From Sambucus nigra (Eukaryota; Streptophyta; Magnoliopsida; Dipsacales; Adoxaceae): 64,000 bases of DNA. This document shows, in pieces, positions 12,062-24,214 of this stretch. The position numbers were made by a program, and so were the translations under genes. Each line of letters begins with the position of its first letter. Position 1 is the stretch's first letter. The stretch is taken from contig OX422221.1 in assembly GCA_949130495.1 (NCBI GenBank), forward strand, positions 481,357,659-481,421,658. The letters run 5' to 3'. The notes under the pieces are model-generated. The model saw nothing but the letters and a program-made list of their open reading frames with translations. It had not been told where the DNA came from and searched no databases.

Positions 12062-12370
12062 TTAGGAGGTTAGTTCTTTTAAGTGAGCATGGAAGGGTTG
12101 GAGTTTCTCGTCCTTGACTCTCCACTTTCTGAGCACTTGACCGATGATGAGGGCGAAATCACCATAGACATGTGGATATTGAATACCTTTCTTGAGGGCA
12201 ACTTTAAGGCCTACCGTGCATGCCTCGTATTCAGTCATGTTGTTGGTGCAAAGGAAATCCAATTTGATGGCGATGGGAGTGTGGGAGTCATCTGGGGCAA
12301 TCAGAAGTGTCCCAATACCATATCCCTTTTTGTTGGCAGCGCCATCAAAGTACATTTTCCATCGGAGATT
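12062..12370 (-). pseudogene. second (archaeal-type) RNase H domain of Tat element A
   Basis: The frame begins KMYFDGAANKKGYGIG, the start of an RVT_3 RNase H, with the Asp of FDGA as first catalytic residue. NNMTEYEACTVGL carries the Glu of the second site, and VYGDFALII keeps the third Asp. This is distinct from the RNase H attached to RT about 0.2 kb upstream. Two RNase H domains in one pol are the known hallmark of the Tat lineage (including Ogre), so this entry decides the classification of the element. Confidence 0.75.
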
Positions 12371-12469
12371 GTCCTGGGCAGTGAAGAGGATGTTTTCATC
12401 TAGGAATTCATAGATCTAGACATCAGCTTCATCCATGGGGTAATCAGCGAGGTAGTCAGAGATGGCTCT

Positions 12470-12800
12470 TCCTTTCATGGCTTTCTGCGTGATGTACACG
12501 ATATCAAACTCGGTTAAGAGCATCAACCACCAGACCATTCGGATGGATAAGGAGGGTTTCTCAAGTAGGTATTTGATGGGGTCCATTCAGGATACAAGTT
12601 CGATGAGGAAGGCGAGCATGTAGTGCCGTAACTTTTGGGTGACCTAGACAAGCGTGACACATGCCTTTTCCAAAGCAGTGTAGTTGACTTCGTATCCGGC
12701 CAATTTGTGACTAGCGTAATAGATGGCTCTTTCTTTGCTGGAATCTTCAAGGTATTAGGCTAGAAAAGCCCTAGCTGCAGTGTCGGTTATGGTTAGGTAT
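12470..12800 (-). pseudogene. RT-linked RNase H domain, Tat element A
   Basis: In the minus-strand frame next to RT one reads ERAIYYASHKLAGYEVNYT followed by ALEKACVTLVW, then LRHYM and a later RAISDYLADYP. This is the usual RT-connected gypsy RNase H. At least two in-frame stops interrupt it (near 12757 and 12590). It degrades the RNA strand of the RNA-DNA hybrid during reverse transcription. Confidence 0.7.
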
Positions 12801-12979
12801 AGGAGTAAAGGGAGACCAGGCTGTGGTGGCATGAGTACCGGGGGTTAGGTCAGATATTGCTTGATTTGGTCAAAAACTTCTTGGCAGGCCTCGTTCCAAA
12901 CCTTGGTTGAATCCTTTTGGAGTAGTTTGAAAATGGGTTCACAGATGGAGGTTAACTTGATGATGAACCGGCTGATGTA

Positions 12980-13804
12980 TTACAATTTCCTAAGGAAACC
13001 TCGGACTTCTTTTTCCATTTGGGGAGGTGGCATCTCAAGTATGGCCTTCATCTTGGCAGGATCTGCTTTTATCCCTTTTTTACTAACCATGAATCCCAAG
13101 AGTTTTCCCTTTGTAACCCCAAAAATGCATTTCTGTGGATTGAGTCTCATCTGATACTGTCGTAGTCGTTCGAAGAACTTTCGGAGAGCGGGGACATGTC
13201 CTTCCCTATTCTTGGATTTGATAATCATATCATCCACATAGACCTCAATTTCTTTATGAATCAGATCGTGCATGATGGTTGTGGCTGCCCTCTGGTAGGT
13301 AGCCCCAGCGTTCTTAAGACCAAATGTCATAACAGTGTAGCAAAAGGTTCACCATGGGGTGATTAACATGATTTTTTCTTGATGATCTGAGTGAATTTTG
13401 ATTTGGTTGTATTTGGCAAACCCATCGACGAATGACTTAAGAGCATGACTGGATATATTGTCCACGATCATGTCGATACTGGGTAGTGGATAATCATCCT
13501 TTGGAGAAGCTTTGTTCAAGTTTTGGTAGTCTACACACATCCGAACTTTCCCTCCTGATTTCGGCACAGGCACTATGTTGGCTAGCCATATGGGATATTC
13601 GATCACACGAATGAAATCTACGTTCAGCTGTTTGACCAACTCTTCTTTAACTTTGAACGACCATTCGGTGCAGAGCTTTCTCAACTTTTGTTTAACCGGT
13701 TTGTGATCTGGAAGAGTGGGGATCTCATATTGAGATATTTCAGGATCAATGTCAGGCATATCTTCATAGGACCATGCGAAGACATCCACAAATTCCTTTA
13801 GCAA
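12980..13804 (-). pseudogene. reverse transcriptase, Tat element A
   Basis: Two open stretches (13804-13349 and 13330-12980) are in the same frame and separated by a single TGA at about 13340-13342. Motifs in order: FVDVFAWSYEDMP at the N-terminus, VPKSGGKVRMCVDYQNLNKA, FVDGFAKYNQIKI (first catalytic Asp), FGLKNAGATYQRA, and YVDDM at 13226-13240 with the catalytic Asp pair. LLGFMVSKKGI closes the thumb. RT makes the cDNA of the element. All catalytic Asp residues are present, so this was an active copy not long before the stops arose. Confidence 0.85.
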
Positions 13805-14584
13805 TTCTTTGAGTTTTGCGCGCTCATGTTCGTCAAGGGTAGCCCCTATCCTAATCTCGCGCTGTTGGGTACTAGAATCGAGGTTAATAACAATAATTTG
13901 TTCTCCATTAACTTGAACGCGATTTTATTGTTTATTATTAACCTTATTTAGATCAGTTAAGAGTTTTTCACTTGTAAAATCATCATCATCAAAAGTTTGA
14001 TTAGAATTTAAGCAATTAATGTAAGGCACGACAAGATACTCAACATCTTCATTTATTTCATTGGTAGGAAAATAACATTGAGAACCTCATCAAAGGAGGA
14101 CTCGATTACATTTGAGCAAGGATAGACAACATAAGAAGAAATAGGGTAAACATTTGGGTTAGGTGTGAGTTCAACAGGTATAATCGGAGCAGCATGCCAG
14201 TTGAGGAGAGGTGTATCAGCAGCTTTAATCAGGTGGGATGGATCCAGTGATGTAGTGCTTGAGTGACCTATGAAGAGTGTCAGCCCCAGTGTCTGAAAGT
14301 TGAACGAGTCTTCGAAGTCACTTTCCTCAGTCTCTTTGGTATCTTTGATGAATGGTTGTACATGGTGTTGGGAATTTTTGACCCAAGGGTAGCTGTCTTG
14401 GAAAAAGATCTCCATTCCAGGCTTCATCTTCTTGTCTGTATAGTCATACCATGGTTCCGAAAAGCCGCAAAAGGGTAAGTCCTCACCCTCTTTGATGAAT
14501 CGTCCATTCAAGGAGTCACCTAGGATGGTTTCGACGCAGTCTAGTCTCCTCTTTGGTCGAGACTGGAGGATCATTTTGAGCTCT

Positions 14585-14945
14585 TATTCTTATGGTTGAT
14601 ACCCCAAACCACAAGGAGGGAAAGCTTTCTTCAGTATCCCTTGCTGTCTTTGTCCTAGCCCCATTCCGGGCATGAAGTACATATTTTTGAACATCTGAAT
14701 CACATTGACGTTGCCATGAGGGTCGTATTCTGGACAAACCATTTTTTTGAAATTGTCCCCTGTCGGGAGTAAGAGTGGCTCAACTCGGAATCCTGATAGG
14801 AGCATATCATTTGACCCGTGTTGTATCTCAAGGATTGAATTTCTGGTGCTTGAACCCTCAGCATTATTATCTTCGCCCAAGATGGTGATGTCCCGTCCGT
14901 CAGCGAAGAACTTCAATTTTTGATGGAGTGAGGAAGACACACCCT
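14585..14945 (-). pseudogene. G-patch region following the protease, Tat element A
   Basis: The frame ends GMGLGQRQQGILKKAFPPCG (about 14601-14680), a Gly-rich G-patch signature. A G-patch between protease and RT is known in Tat-type pol. Upstream the same frame carries KLKFFADGRDITILGED, usual linker sequence after the retropepsin. G-patches bind RNA or helicases. It occurs as an element domain here, not as a host gene. Confidence 0.6.
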
Positions 14946-15240
14946 CGATACTGTGGAGCCAAGGTCATCCGAGCAACATGTTGAAACAAGCTGGGATGCC
15001 GATAACTTGGAATTCAACGACATGGTTTATAGGGTCATCCCCTATTACAAGTTTTATGCATCCCATCACCTCTCGACGGGTATTATCGTAGGCACGTATA
15101 GCAATGGAGGTTGGAGCGAGGTCACTTTCCTTCAGTCCTAAGCATTTGCAGGTTCTTAGTGGGCAAACATTCAAGAGTGGTACGACCCTCCCCAACTTCG
15201 ATGGAGATGTTGAGTGCATGATTGTGGTTTGGCCCAATTC
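14880..15240 (-). pseudogene. retropepsin-like aspartic protease region, Tat element A
   Basis: Diagnostic segments are NVCPL, IAIRAYDNTRREVMGCIKL, HVVEFQVIGIPACFNMLLG and PWLHSIEG, as in gypsy proteases. In the family the catalytic loop just before NVCPL is D-G-G-S. Here the DNA at 15180-15205 reads G-E-G-R-T-T in one frame and GRVVPL in the next, so the catalytic Asp is not visible and a frameshift sits in the loop. The enzyme would have matured the polyprotein. It lies between gag and the G-patch. Confidence 0.6.
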
Positions 15241-16603
15241 TGGGGATTTCTTCTTTGGAAAAAGATAGCATTCGGGTAGAAGTCAAGGATCCGACTAAAT
15301 TTATCACTTCTTCTGGTGTGGTAGAAGGAGTAACTGTGGGTCCAGTGAGAAACTTGATCAAAGCATTTATGTGCAGATGGGAAGACATGAAAAGCCCCCA
15401 TAGAGTGATGTTAGCTTGAGTTTTCTTCAGTTGATCGAGGATCTTGCTCTCCTCGAGGATCATCTCTGGCATAGGAAGGTTTTCAATGCCCTTCCCTTTG
15501 TCATTTGTCGGTAACAAGCTTGGGGTCTGGTAATGCCTCCCTGATCTGGTCATGTGATTTACCGAAAGAGGGAAGAACATGAATCCTATTTCCTCGTCAA
15601 ACTCGGGTTGTTCTATCATCTTTCTTATTTCTTCGAGGAGTTCTTCAATTGATATCATCCCACACATGTCAGCTACCGGGACAGTTTTATCTGAAGCTTG
15701 CTCTTCATTTAAATCTTTGAACTCTTATCCCCATCCGGTGGCAATAACTCTATCTTTCTATGTAAAGTCAATGCATTCCACAACTTTAATGGCTTCTTCA
15801 TACAGGTCTTCCCATTCTATGGGGATATGTAAGGGTGAGGGAACCAGGTGCCCTTGCAATTTCAGAGTATCGAGTAACTCGGTCATACTGCAAATGTCAT
15901 TAGTTTGCCTGAATGATTCTTCCATGATCTGGACGATGTCATCTAGGCTGACTTCATCGGCGGGTACCACCCAACTGTCTGACTCTCGGGCCCATTTTCG
16001 TGCCTCTAAGAACAGCGTACTGAACCTCTGGCATTCAATGGTCATCCGTGAGGGCAATTTCAGCCCGAACTCTAAGAGTTGGTTTAACACTTCTGATGAT
16101 TCCATACTTCCATTTTTAGAACAAGTATGGAAGATGATACATGCTCTAGTAAGGAGTGACAGTGCCTGATTAGTGATGCTAGCAGGGTGTAGGAGGAAAT
16201 ATGGGCAAGTTTGGAGAGGTTTAGGAGAGTATATGGGTGTGATTTGAGTTAAGGGATCAAATTTCGAGTTCTCTTCTAGGAAGATGGCATTGGCATGATT
16301 TGAGAGTGGGTTGTGAGTAGTGTTTGGCTTAGGATTGGCTGGTGGGGCAATGGTACCCCAATCAATTAGACCTTGGATTATGTTTTGAAGGTGAAAGCAT
16401 TGGTCGGTGGTATGGCCAGCGTTTTGGTGAAAGACGCAATGGGATCTGCCTTGAAGTTTCTTGGGAGTGGATTTGGAAATGGACGGGGATACAAGGGTTT
16501 GATAAGATTTCGGCTTAGCTGGGCTTGATAAACTTTGGAGTGGGGAGTATGGAGCTCGGTTTATTCCTTTTGAACTGGGACAGGGAAGCTTTTCGGTGCC
16601 CAC
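15122..16603 (-). pseudogene. gag: gag C-terminal / zinc-knuckle part and gag-pro linker, Tat element A
   Basis: The 281-codon frame at 16603-15758 has a knuckle-like motif CVFHQNAGHTTDQC at 16397-16438, followed by LQNIIQGLIDWG and NPLSNH, the usual gag end in Tat elements. The frame at 15667-15122 continues with low-complexity linker and LPTNDKGKGI. A stop or shift between 15758 and 15667 separates them. Gag packages the element RNA; the knuckle binds it. Composition is richer in GC than the noncoding flanks. Confidence 0.6.
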
Positions 16604-17001
16604 GTAGTGGTTGGTTGAGAGTTGTTGTTGATGGTTGAGACTAGAGCACTGGCAGGTCTGTCATATTTTCTTGGGGTGAACTCTCCTGATAGTTTCTTTG
16701 TCTCAACCTCTATTTTAGCAATACCTTCCTCTATTTTGACTCCTGCTTCTCTGAGAGCTAGGAAGTGGGGATAGTATTGTCCTCCCATCGTTGCTCGGAC
16801 ATGGGGCATGAAGTTCTTCTTCACTATGCTGACTTGTTCTTCCTCGAAAGGCCGATTGGTTATGGAAGCTGCTTTTTCCCTCCGTCGGGCTATGAAGTTA
16901 CTGAATGATTCCCCAGAGTTCTGTTTGAGTAGCTCTAAATAACGGCGGGTGACCTCAAGCTCTTCGTTATATTTATACTGTGCCATGAATTCTCGGGCCA
17001 C
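16561..17001 (-). pseudogene. gag: gag capsid-like domain (Retrotrans_gag), Tat element A
   Basis: The 146-codon frame carries REFMAQYKYNEELEVTRRYL followed by LKQNSGESFSNFIARRREKA, the conserved helical core of plant gypsy Gag. It forms the virus-like particle. A frameshift near 17005-17110 cuts it from the N-terminal part; the lost segment (where SLEESRIRSW would lie) is readable in other frames. Confidence 0.7.
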
Positions 17002-17117
17002 ATCCCCTCAGCTACGAATTCTGGACTCCTCAAGAGACAAAAGCCATCGGAGGGCGCTATCCTTCAAATTTTACTGAAACAATTGGGCCATCACCTCTTC
17101 AGAAGCCCCTAGGAGAG

Positions 17118-17624
17118 TCATGGTATGGTGATAACTGCGAAGATGGACCTACTTCCTCCGAATTTCTCGATATTCGGCATCTTGAACTTCTCGGGTAACC
17201 TTGTCTTAGGATAAGGAGACATGTGGGTGTAGTCCATGTAATTCCCAAAGATTCTGACTTGGTCCAACTTCTTAGTTAGCATCTTGAGATCTTCTTTGAC
17301 TTTGTTCAACTCTTCCTCTTTCGGATCAATGATCATAGGCAAGTTAGCCCCGGGCGGGGCAAGGTTCGGCATCGGAAGCTGGGCGGGCAACGACCCATTA
17401 GAAGGAGGGGCATGTGGAGCGTGTTGATACTCTTAGGGAACCTAGATAGGCTCGGGTGGACCCATAGTGCGAGGGAATAGGGCCTCGGACTCATGAGGAA
17501 CAGGAAACTGGTTTCGTTGCATCTCCCGGACCTTAGTCTGAAGGTTGTCAATCTTGGACATGAGCTGAGCTAAAACTGTCGTCAGATCTGGCTGCGCAAC
17601 TGGTGCTTGATCTGTGTTTTCCAT
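17118..17624 (-). pseudogene. gag: gag N-terminal part, Tat element A
   Basis: An ATG at 17622-17624 opens MENTDQAPVAQPDLTTVLAQ and a predicted coiled-coil (LMSKIDNLQTKVREMQ). Stops near 17440 interrupt it. The next frame contains KVKEDLKMLTKKLDQVR, then KTRLPEKFKMPNIEKFGG, which in this family leads into the capsid core. I chose this start because it is the first ATG after the long leader and begins the conserved Gag composition. Confidence 0.6.
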
Positions 17625-17649
17625 GGAAAGTGGATGGATTTCAGATTCG

Positions 17650-19040
17650 AAAGAAGTAACAGGGGAACGGACGGAACTCTAGGGTGATTTGACTAAAGAC
17701 CGAAGCCAATAAGGAGCCAGGCTAAGGGCGTGCGATCGACCTGAGAAGGCGTAAAATGGGATTTATTTTTTTAAAAAAGAATGAAAATATTTTGGATATT
17801 TTTTTCTTTTTGAGATCGAAAGATAAAATATTTTTTGGATTTTTGATAAAGATAAAGAAATGAGAAATGTTTTTGGGGTTTTGATAAAGAAAGGATAAAT
17901 GTTTTTTGATTTTTTTTGGGGGACGGCCTCAACATGATTATTATGATTATTATGTTCTCACTTGTATTAAATTCTCCTAAATGAAAAATTAAATTAAGGA
18001 CGGGACCTGAGCCTGGAAAAGTTGGGTTTGTGATATATGTAAAGCTATGGCGGGACTTGTAACCAGGCTCACGATCGGGGTCCCGTTTTAAAAATGCGCA
18101 AAAATTTGGGCATCTGGCTGACCCGAAATTTCGGCAGAGTTTCGGGTTGTAACTTGCAATCTTATATGTGTGTCTTAGCCTTAACACCTATATGCGAGTA
18201 TGCAGTTGGTTGGGTGAATCGGAAAGGGTTCACCCCTTTGGCTTGACTTCCACGATATACGTCTTGCTCTTGCGAGCAATTGGTACGTGTGGACAATCCA
18301 TTTGATATACCTGAATGTACGTGAATTTCCTCACTATATACTTCGTGGAGACATTACGATTGAGAGAGAATTCTCGGCGTACGTGAATGAGTTCCCTGCA
18401 ATATACCTCCCGTCATGACTTTGGTCAAGCGATACGATGTGGGGGAACCGTTCGATATACGTAGAAGGTACTTGGCCAATGGAAGGTAAGAGTCATATCG
18501 CTTAGGCTAACTGCACCCTGCTGGACCAGCGCCCCTCACGAAGTGACCCTCCAGTTACTGGACAAAATTTGGTCAATCACAATGCTCTTTGGTGATGTCG
18601 TGTGAATCATGCATGATTCTCTTATTAGTATCTTATGATGAGAATGTCTTCCTTGATTATGCCAAACAGGGAGCAAAGTACAAGTACCAATGGTAAACCA
18701 AGTATGAATGGGTGATGCGTGCAATATATAGATATATGTGATCCTAGGTGCACGTGGAGTGAAGTGTACATGGAGAATTTTTCTACAAGTGTGTGAATAA
18801 AAGCATAAGTATGGGGTATACATGGAAAAGGGGAACATGAAAAATGGGGGAAAATATAAACAAGTATAACATCCATGTAAATAGAGTCTAGCCCTCAAAA
18901 TAATATCCCCAGTGGAGTCTCCACTGTGTCCATCCCCCCCGATCATCGCGGCGGGTGAGAGAGGAGGATCATAGGTCCCGCGCGTCCTTCTCGGAAGCGC
19001 TTCGATCGACGTCGTTAATGAGGTGAAAAATGTAAAGAGA
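17650..19040 (-). other. 5' leader of Tat element A (between LTR and gag)
   Basis: No gene. An AT-rich stretch (17760-17930) is followed by about 300 bp (18190-18490) of loosely repeated motifs around ATATAC and TACGTGAAT. Long non-coding leaders are common in Tat elements. The frames on the minus strand at 18536-19135 lack any recognisable domain and are treated as chance. Confidence 0.45.
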
Positions 19041-19050
19041 TGGAGTCGCC
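18906..19050 (-). other. primer-binding site of Tat element A, apparently split by a 121-bp insertion
   Basis: On the minus strand 19050-19040 reads TGGCGACTCCA, the first half of the tRNA-Arg-type primer site of Tat/Ogre elements (TGGCGACTCCACTGGGGA). The rest, GACTCCACTGGGGA, lies at 18919-18906. The heptamer GACTCCA (TGGAGTC on plus: 18913-18919 and 19041-19047) occurs on both sides of 121 intervening bases, as for a target duplication. Confidence 0.55.
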
Positions 19051-19434
19051 ATTCTATTTTACTCAAAGAAAACAAAAGAAAGGGAGCCATCCCGAAGGAC
19101 AGCATCCAAAAACATACTGATACATACGAAACCAAAATGATTCAAAAAGGGTCCGAAGGCTAAGTTACGAAATGGGAAGGTCTTAGGCACCCATTCCGCC
19201 CTTAGGGTCTCTCATGTTTTTTTTTTGCTATTTTCCTTTATTTTCCCCGTGATATGTGTGCATGTGTATATGTAGTGGAGATAGGAATCATCGACTTGTA
19301 TTATTGAAGAGATAAAACGAGTCATCCGTAGGAATGTTCATAAAGATAATATTAAAAAATAAGATTTACGCAATTATCCTTGCGTTGATCGTTATAGTGG
19401 AACGATAACGCATGTGGAATAATACGACACTAAG

Positions 19435-19539
<105 letters not shown>

Positions 19540-20216
19540 AAATGTATAGAATCTAAGAGAATTGAGTTTAGAGAAAATAGAGATTGAGAGAAAAAGTAAG
19601 AATAGGACTCGAGTCTCAGGTTTTACCCCGAGATGCCTACATAAACTATATATGCATCAAAGTCCACATAGTTCTCATGCAAAACGAGGGGTGGGGATTA
19701 TTCCATAAATCCAACCGGGGCTTTTCTTATGTGTGTGTTTAAAAAAAGTATTTTAGTTGTGAGAAAAGTGTAAGAAAAGTGTGAGAACTCCCGTTTGGAA
19801 TTTATGAGCAAACCCTCTTTTTCTTATTTTTTTTGAGTTTTTATTTATATGAAAATAAGAGATGTGCAATAATTCTAAATAAAAAGTATATTAGGATATG
19901 TGAGATGAGAGAATAAAAGTGCTAAGTAATAAAATAAGTTAATGCGAATTTATGAGAATTTAAGGAGAGAATTGAGAAAATTGGACCTTCTTGAAGATCT
20001 TGAGCTTGATCTTGAATGTTGGAGAGCATCCCTTGCACTTGGATGATGATGAAGGTTAGTTAATTCACCAAGTTTGATGAAAACGATGATGAAAAGTGAA
20101 GGTTGGAAAGGGATTTGGATGTGGAAATCACACTGACTTAGAAAGAGGTTTTCTGGATTCACTAAGAGTGAGGTATTTCAGATCTGGGCTCCCTTTGCAA
20201 TGAGGTCAGGCCCTCC

Positions 20217-20224
20217 TTTTTATA
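20217..20224 (-). promoter_or_regulatory. TATA box of the Tat A LTR
   Basis: Minus strand reads GTATAAAAAGGAGGGCCTGA. The third Tat-like LTR at 41669 has TTATTTAAGGAAACCCTGAC in the same place, followed in both by CCTGACCTCA, so the core promoter region is conserved between diverged LTRs. Transcription would start about 30 bp further on, towards gag. Confidence 0.55.
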
Positions 20225-20399
20225 CGCCCAGGGCATTGATGATCGGCATAGACATGGTCCTGGCAATCGGCAGGTGCGTTTAGGCACACTGGCGATAGGT
20301 AGGGTCTGGGACCTGCCGTTTGGCAGTCTCTTTCAGGCTCCTTCAAAAAATCGGTCGTAGAGAGCAAACCGTTGATCCAAATCACACAGGAGGAAAACC

Positions 20400-21010
20400 G
20401 TTGGAAAGGTAATTCAGAGACCTTTGAAAGTCCTTTGGACTGATCCCGATTTCAAGAGTTGACTTTTGGTCAAATGTGCCTCTGAAGCGCTATTCGGTCC
20501 TCTGGATGGGGAAACTTTGGACGCAAATGGATCGTTCGTTCGTATGGTAAGTCAGAATTGCGCATGGGGTGCAGCATTGGAAAGTTTAGGAGATGTAATT
20601 CGACATTCCAAAGAGTTTGAACCGGTTTGGGGAGTTGACTTTGGTCAATCCGGCCCTGGAAGCATTCGATGACCTCTCGGAGTAAAACGGACCGTTCGTT
20701 CATACCGTAAGTCAGAATCGTTCATGGGGTGGCCCGTTGGAAAGGGGTTTCAGTTCCCTTTGAAGATTCATTCAGTCTCAGTTAATCTAGAGAGTTGACT
20801 TTGGTCAAATGGAGCCCGAGAGTGCCCGGTGGCCTTTTGAACGAGTTTCGAGGGAAAATCGATCGTTCGTCCGCATGGTAAGTCAGAATCGCGCACAGGA
20901 TGGACCATTAGAAAGGGGATTCAGTGCCCTTCAAAGATTCATTCTTTCTCGATCGAGCTAATGAGTTTGACTCTTTTGGTCAAAGGAAGCTTGGGAGTGT
21001 TCGATGGCCT
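20400..21010 (-). repeat. tandem U3 subrepeats of about 160-171 bp in the Tat A LTR
   Basis: The block GTAAGTCAGAAT recurs at 20547, 20707 and 20878 (spacing 160 and 171), each preceded by a GTTCGT-type motif and followed, further on, by GAGTTGACTTTGGTCAA-type sequence. Copies differ by many substitutions. Similar repeats appear in the related LTR at 29723-30117. Confidence 0.6.
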
Positions 21011-21148
21011 CTAGGTCAGTACCCGGGGTATTACTTGGGCTGGTAGTGATGAAGGGAGGTTCTAGGGACCTAAGGAGAGTTTAGGGGGTAATAAAATGGG
21101 GTGTCTACACTATTACAAAATCTTCACAAAATAAATTTCCCAGGAATC

Positions 21149-22439
21149 CTACCCATAGCTGTTAGAGGAGTCGACCCCATCATCGTCCACATCATGGGGT
21201 CCACAAACTTCCCCTGCCTGAATGGAATGCCGCAGATGCTCCATAGAACGATAAGCCCGGACCAACTTATGGAAAATAACAATGCCTCCCTCTATAGTGT
21301 CATATCTGGTGAGCCATCTTATCTCGGTCTCTCCAGCCAGCATCTTGGAAACTACTCTCCTCCATAACCACTCCATGTAGTCCCCTGAAATATGCCAGAC
21401 TCTACCAACAGATTGGGATAAATGGGTCAATGGTTGGCGATTCTCCTACAATAATCCAAGGTGTATGCGCATACGCTTTGTCAAATCGTCCATGGGAAAG
21501 AAGTATAGTGTCTGAGGTGGCATGAACTGTTCCTAGCCAAATTGGCACAAGAGCTGCTACAGAAATTAGAATGAGGTCTGACTGAGGCCAACCAACCGAA
21601 CATATTGGTATTCCCCCAGCTCCGTAATGGGCAGTAACTCCCCCCACCAAGGCACTAACCAACACATACATCGAGCCTCGTGCTCCGTGAATGAGTTCTC
21701 CCAGTTCTCAATGTCCAAGCCCACTCTGATAAAACAGCGATCGAAGAAGTTTGGCACTTCCGATAAAGGATACTCAGGTGGGATCGTCAAATGGAATCTC
21801 TCTGATAGCCACATAAACAACATAATAGGACTACCCCTCAGAAAGTCAGAACATCCTTATCACCAGGCATCCAGACCCTTCAAAGTCTCCGCCAGTATCA
21901 CTGTCGCATGATTGCGATGGTACGACCTCCAAGAAGCTATGGCTGCGAGTTGTCGGTCCACCAGTAGTTCCCCTGTCACCAACAGCAGTTTTGAAATCAA
22001 GTACAGAATAACGGCTCCAGTATATCTAGCATCACCAATATATAGCAAATGCATAAAATTCTGCATAGCATGAAGAGAGATCATTTCTCCCGTAACCAGT
22101 GACCTAATCACCGAAGGCGAGATATGAAGAAGACCCACTAATAGCTCCGTAAGGGACCAAGAAAATTCAGGCATAACTATCACAACGCTAGGATTTATAC
22201 CCAATATGGCATAGAACTCTTCATAGGTCGGACATATATTCTCTAAACCCAAGAGAAAAACATGATCTTTGGGGGTACCATAACTCTACTGCTGCCATCA
22301 ATATGTTCCACTCTATGGGTTGGTTGCACCATAAGGAAACTCGACGTATGTTGAAAGCATCGTAGTCAACATTGTATAAGCACATCGCCTCCAAAGTTTT
22401 GATATAGGTAGAGAATTCAACACTACCGGGGAGAGCCAT
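21149..22439 (-). pseudogene. DUF7745-like / plant mobile-domain-like frame, antisense ORF of Tat element B, broken
   Basis: ATG at 22437-22439 begins MALPGSVEF, the counterpart of the plus-strand frame at 9012. Matching segments are NVDYDAFNIRRVSLW, QPIEWNILMAAVELWYP, CPTYEEFYAILGINPS and MLFMWLSERF. Breaks differ from the other copy: a frameshift near 22235, and TGA-TAA near 21850 where copy A reads Leu-Arg. Copy B is open at sites where A is broken (Gly-Ile at the SSMLG position, Trp before LSER). It ends 40 bp before the Tat A LTR start, so A inserted just downstream of this frame. Function unknown. Confidence 0.55.
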
Positions 22440-23106
22440 ATCGCAAAATGAGAAGACAGTAAGCAAGAAGAAAGCAAAAGAGAAGGAATGTGGAGGTGTG
22501 AAGAAAATGCTCCACCCTTACCCCCTATTTATACTTGGAAAACACCTATCAAAGACAAGAACCCTACAAAAATCGGAGAAAAACTTACCCCACCATGTAT
22601 TAAAGTGCAATCAAACTCTTGGTTTGATTAGAATGAATCGATATGCTGATAGGAAGGGGAAGGGGTATGCTAATCGGCAACTGACTATTTTGGGAAAATT
22701 CCCTTTTTCCTTTTTTGTCAATATAAAGAAACTCAATAAAAATCATTTTTATTCTAAGGAAATTCCAATTGTCCTTCTCCCTATGTTTCCACTTATCCCA
22801 TTTTAAAAATACAATCTTAGTCAAATCATTTTTTATTCATTTTACAGTCTAAGCAGCAAAGTAAAAAGAGCATGCGCATTACGTCACTAAAACAAAAATT
22901 AACAAAAACTTCATTTTATTTTACATAGATATTTGTTGTGTTACACTGATTTTGAAGGAAGAAACAAAAATACAACGGGGCTCAGCTTGAACCCACATTT
23001 TTTTCTCTCTCTACCTTCACCTACAAACTCTCTCTCTCTCACTTCCTCTTTCTCTCTCTCTCTCCCCCTAAGTGACTCCTTCCCTACAGTGCGTTTGCTT
23101 CCCCCG
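22440..23106 (-). other. spacer and 3' end of the MAIN-like unit of Tat element B
   Basis: On the minus strand the segment just below 23107 continues the last MAIN-like exon (a GGGGGAAG-type start, then AGAGAGAG-rich and GTGGGTTCAAGCTGAG), aligning with 8376-8440 of element A. The rest is the spacer before the DUF7745-like frame. A TC microsatellite lies at 23028-23066. Confidence 0.5.
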
Positions 23107-24214
23107 TGTAATACCCCGTATTTTTATGCAATATTAATTTGGGGATTTATTAAATTTAATGCGAGTTAATTATTTAATAAAAATCCGGAAATTAATTATA
23201 TTATAATTATTAACGTGACGAGAGTTAGTAATTATGGGAAATTTGTTGAATATTACTAATGAGCAAAGTAATATGTAATATTGGCTATATTAAATGTCAC
23301 GAGTGAATAAAATGACAATTTTGGAAATTTGAGTCGGGACGCGCCCGTGTCGCGTCGGGATTAAACTTTGATAAATAAAAGTGAATATTTTATAAGTCAT
23401 TCGTATGGTCGTTTTGAGTGTGCCAACGCGTCCAGAAGGGTCGAGATAGTCAGAAAAGTGTACCCGGGGGTTTAGTTTGGGTCTCGGGGCATTTTAGGCC
23501 TAATTAGTACCCCGGCAGGGCGTTTTGGACATTTCGGAATTATGGGTAATTAAACCCACGAAAATCAGTAATCTATATCAGCCATTTAGGTTAGTCAGCT
23601 AGGGTTAGAAATCACAAACACAAGAACGACCATAGGAGAGGAAGGAGAGAGCTCTCAAGGCAAATTCAAGGCCCAAAATCCATCCGTTTGCACCGCCACC
23701 ACCACCACCAACGCGTAGATCGCGCGACGGGCTACGCAACCACACCAAAATCATCTGCAAATCAGAACACCAAAAATCCCAGGCAAGTGTTTATCTTTCT
23801 TATTTCGTTGGTGCATCTTTCATATTAGTGTAGGAGTAATTAGAATGAGTTTTTATGGAAGAAACCTAATATATGAGTTAGGAAATTGCATGTAGTGATG
23901 AATAAATTGATAATTCTGGAAACCCTTGCCATGTAGAGGAATTACCCACGAAATTATGATGTTTTCAAGAAGGAAATTTCTGGAAATACTTGTTAGAACC
24001 ATGTTTAAGAGAATTCTAGGGTTCTTGATAATTATAATAGTTTTGGTTGGTTAATCCATGTATAATGATAGAGTTCCTCATGCTTCACGTTGGAAATACC
24101 TAGTAGGATGATATAATGTTGGTAGTACAATTTTTGAGACGTTTGGGATTGAAAAATATGGATTTGGATGAAGAAATGTGTTAGAACCCGTAACTGCAAT
24201 TCTGCAGAAATCGC

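Noticed and set aside
14585..14700. G-patch as part of a host RNA-processing gene
   Set aside because: It is in line with protease and RT of the Tat polyprotein on the same strand.
18536..19135. 199-codon minus-strand frame in the Tat leader
   Set aside because: No domain, low-complexity hydrophobic composition, and it overlaps the primer site region and leader. Treated as chance.
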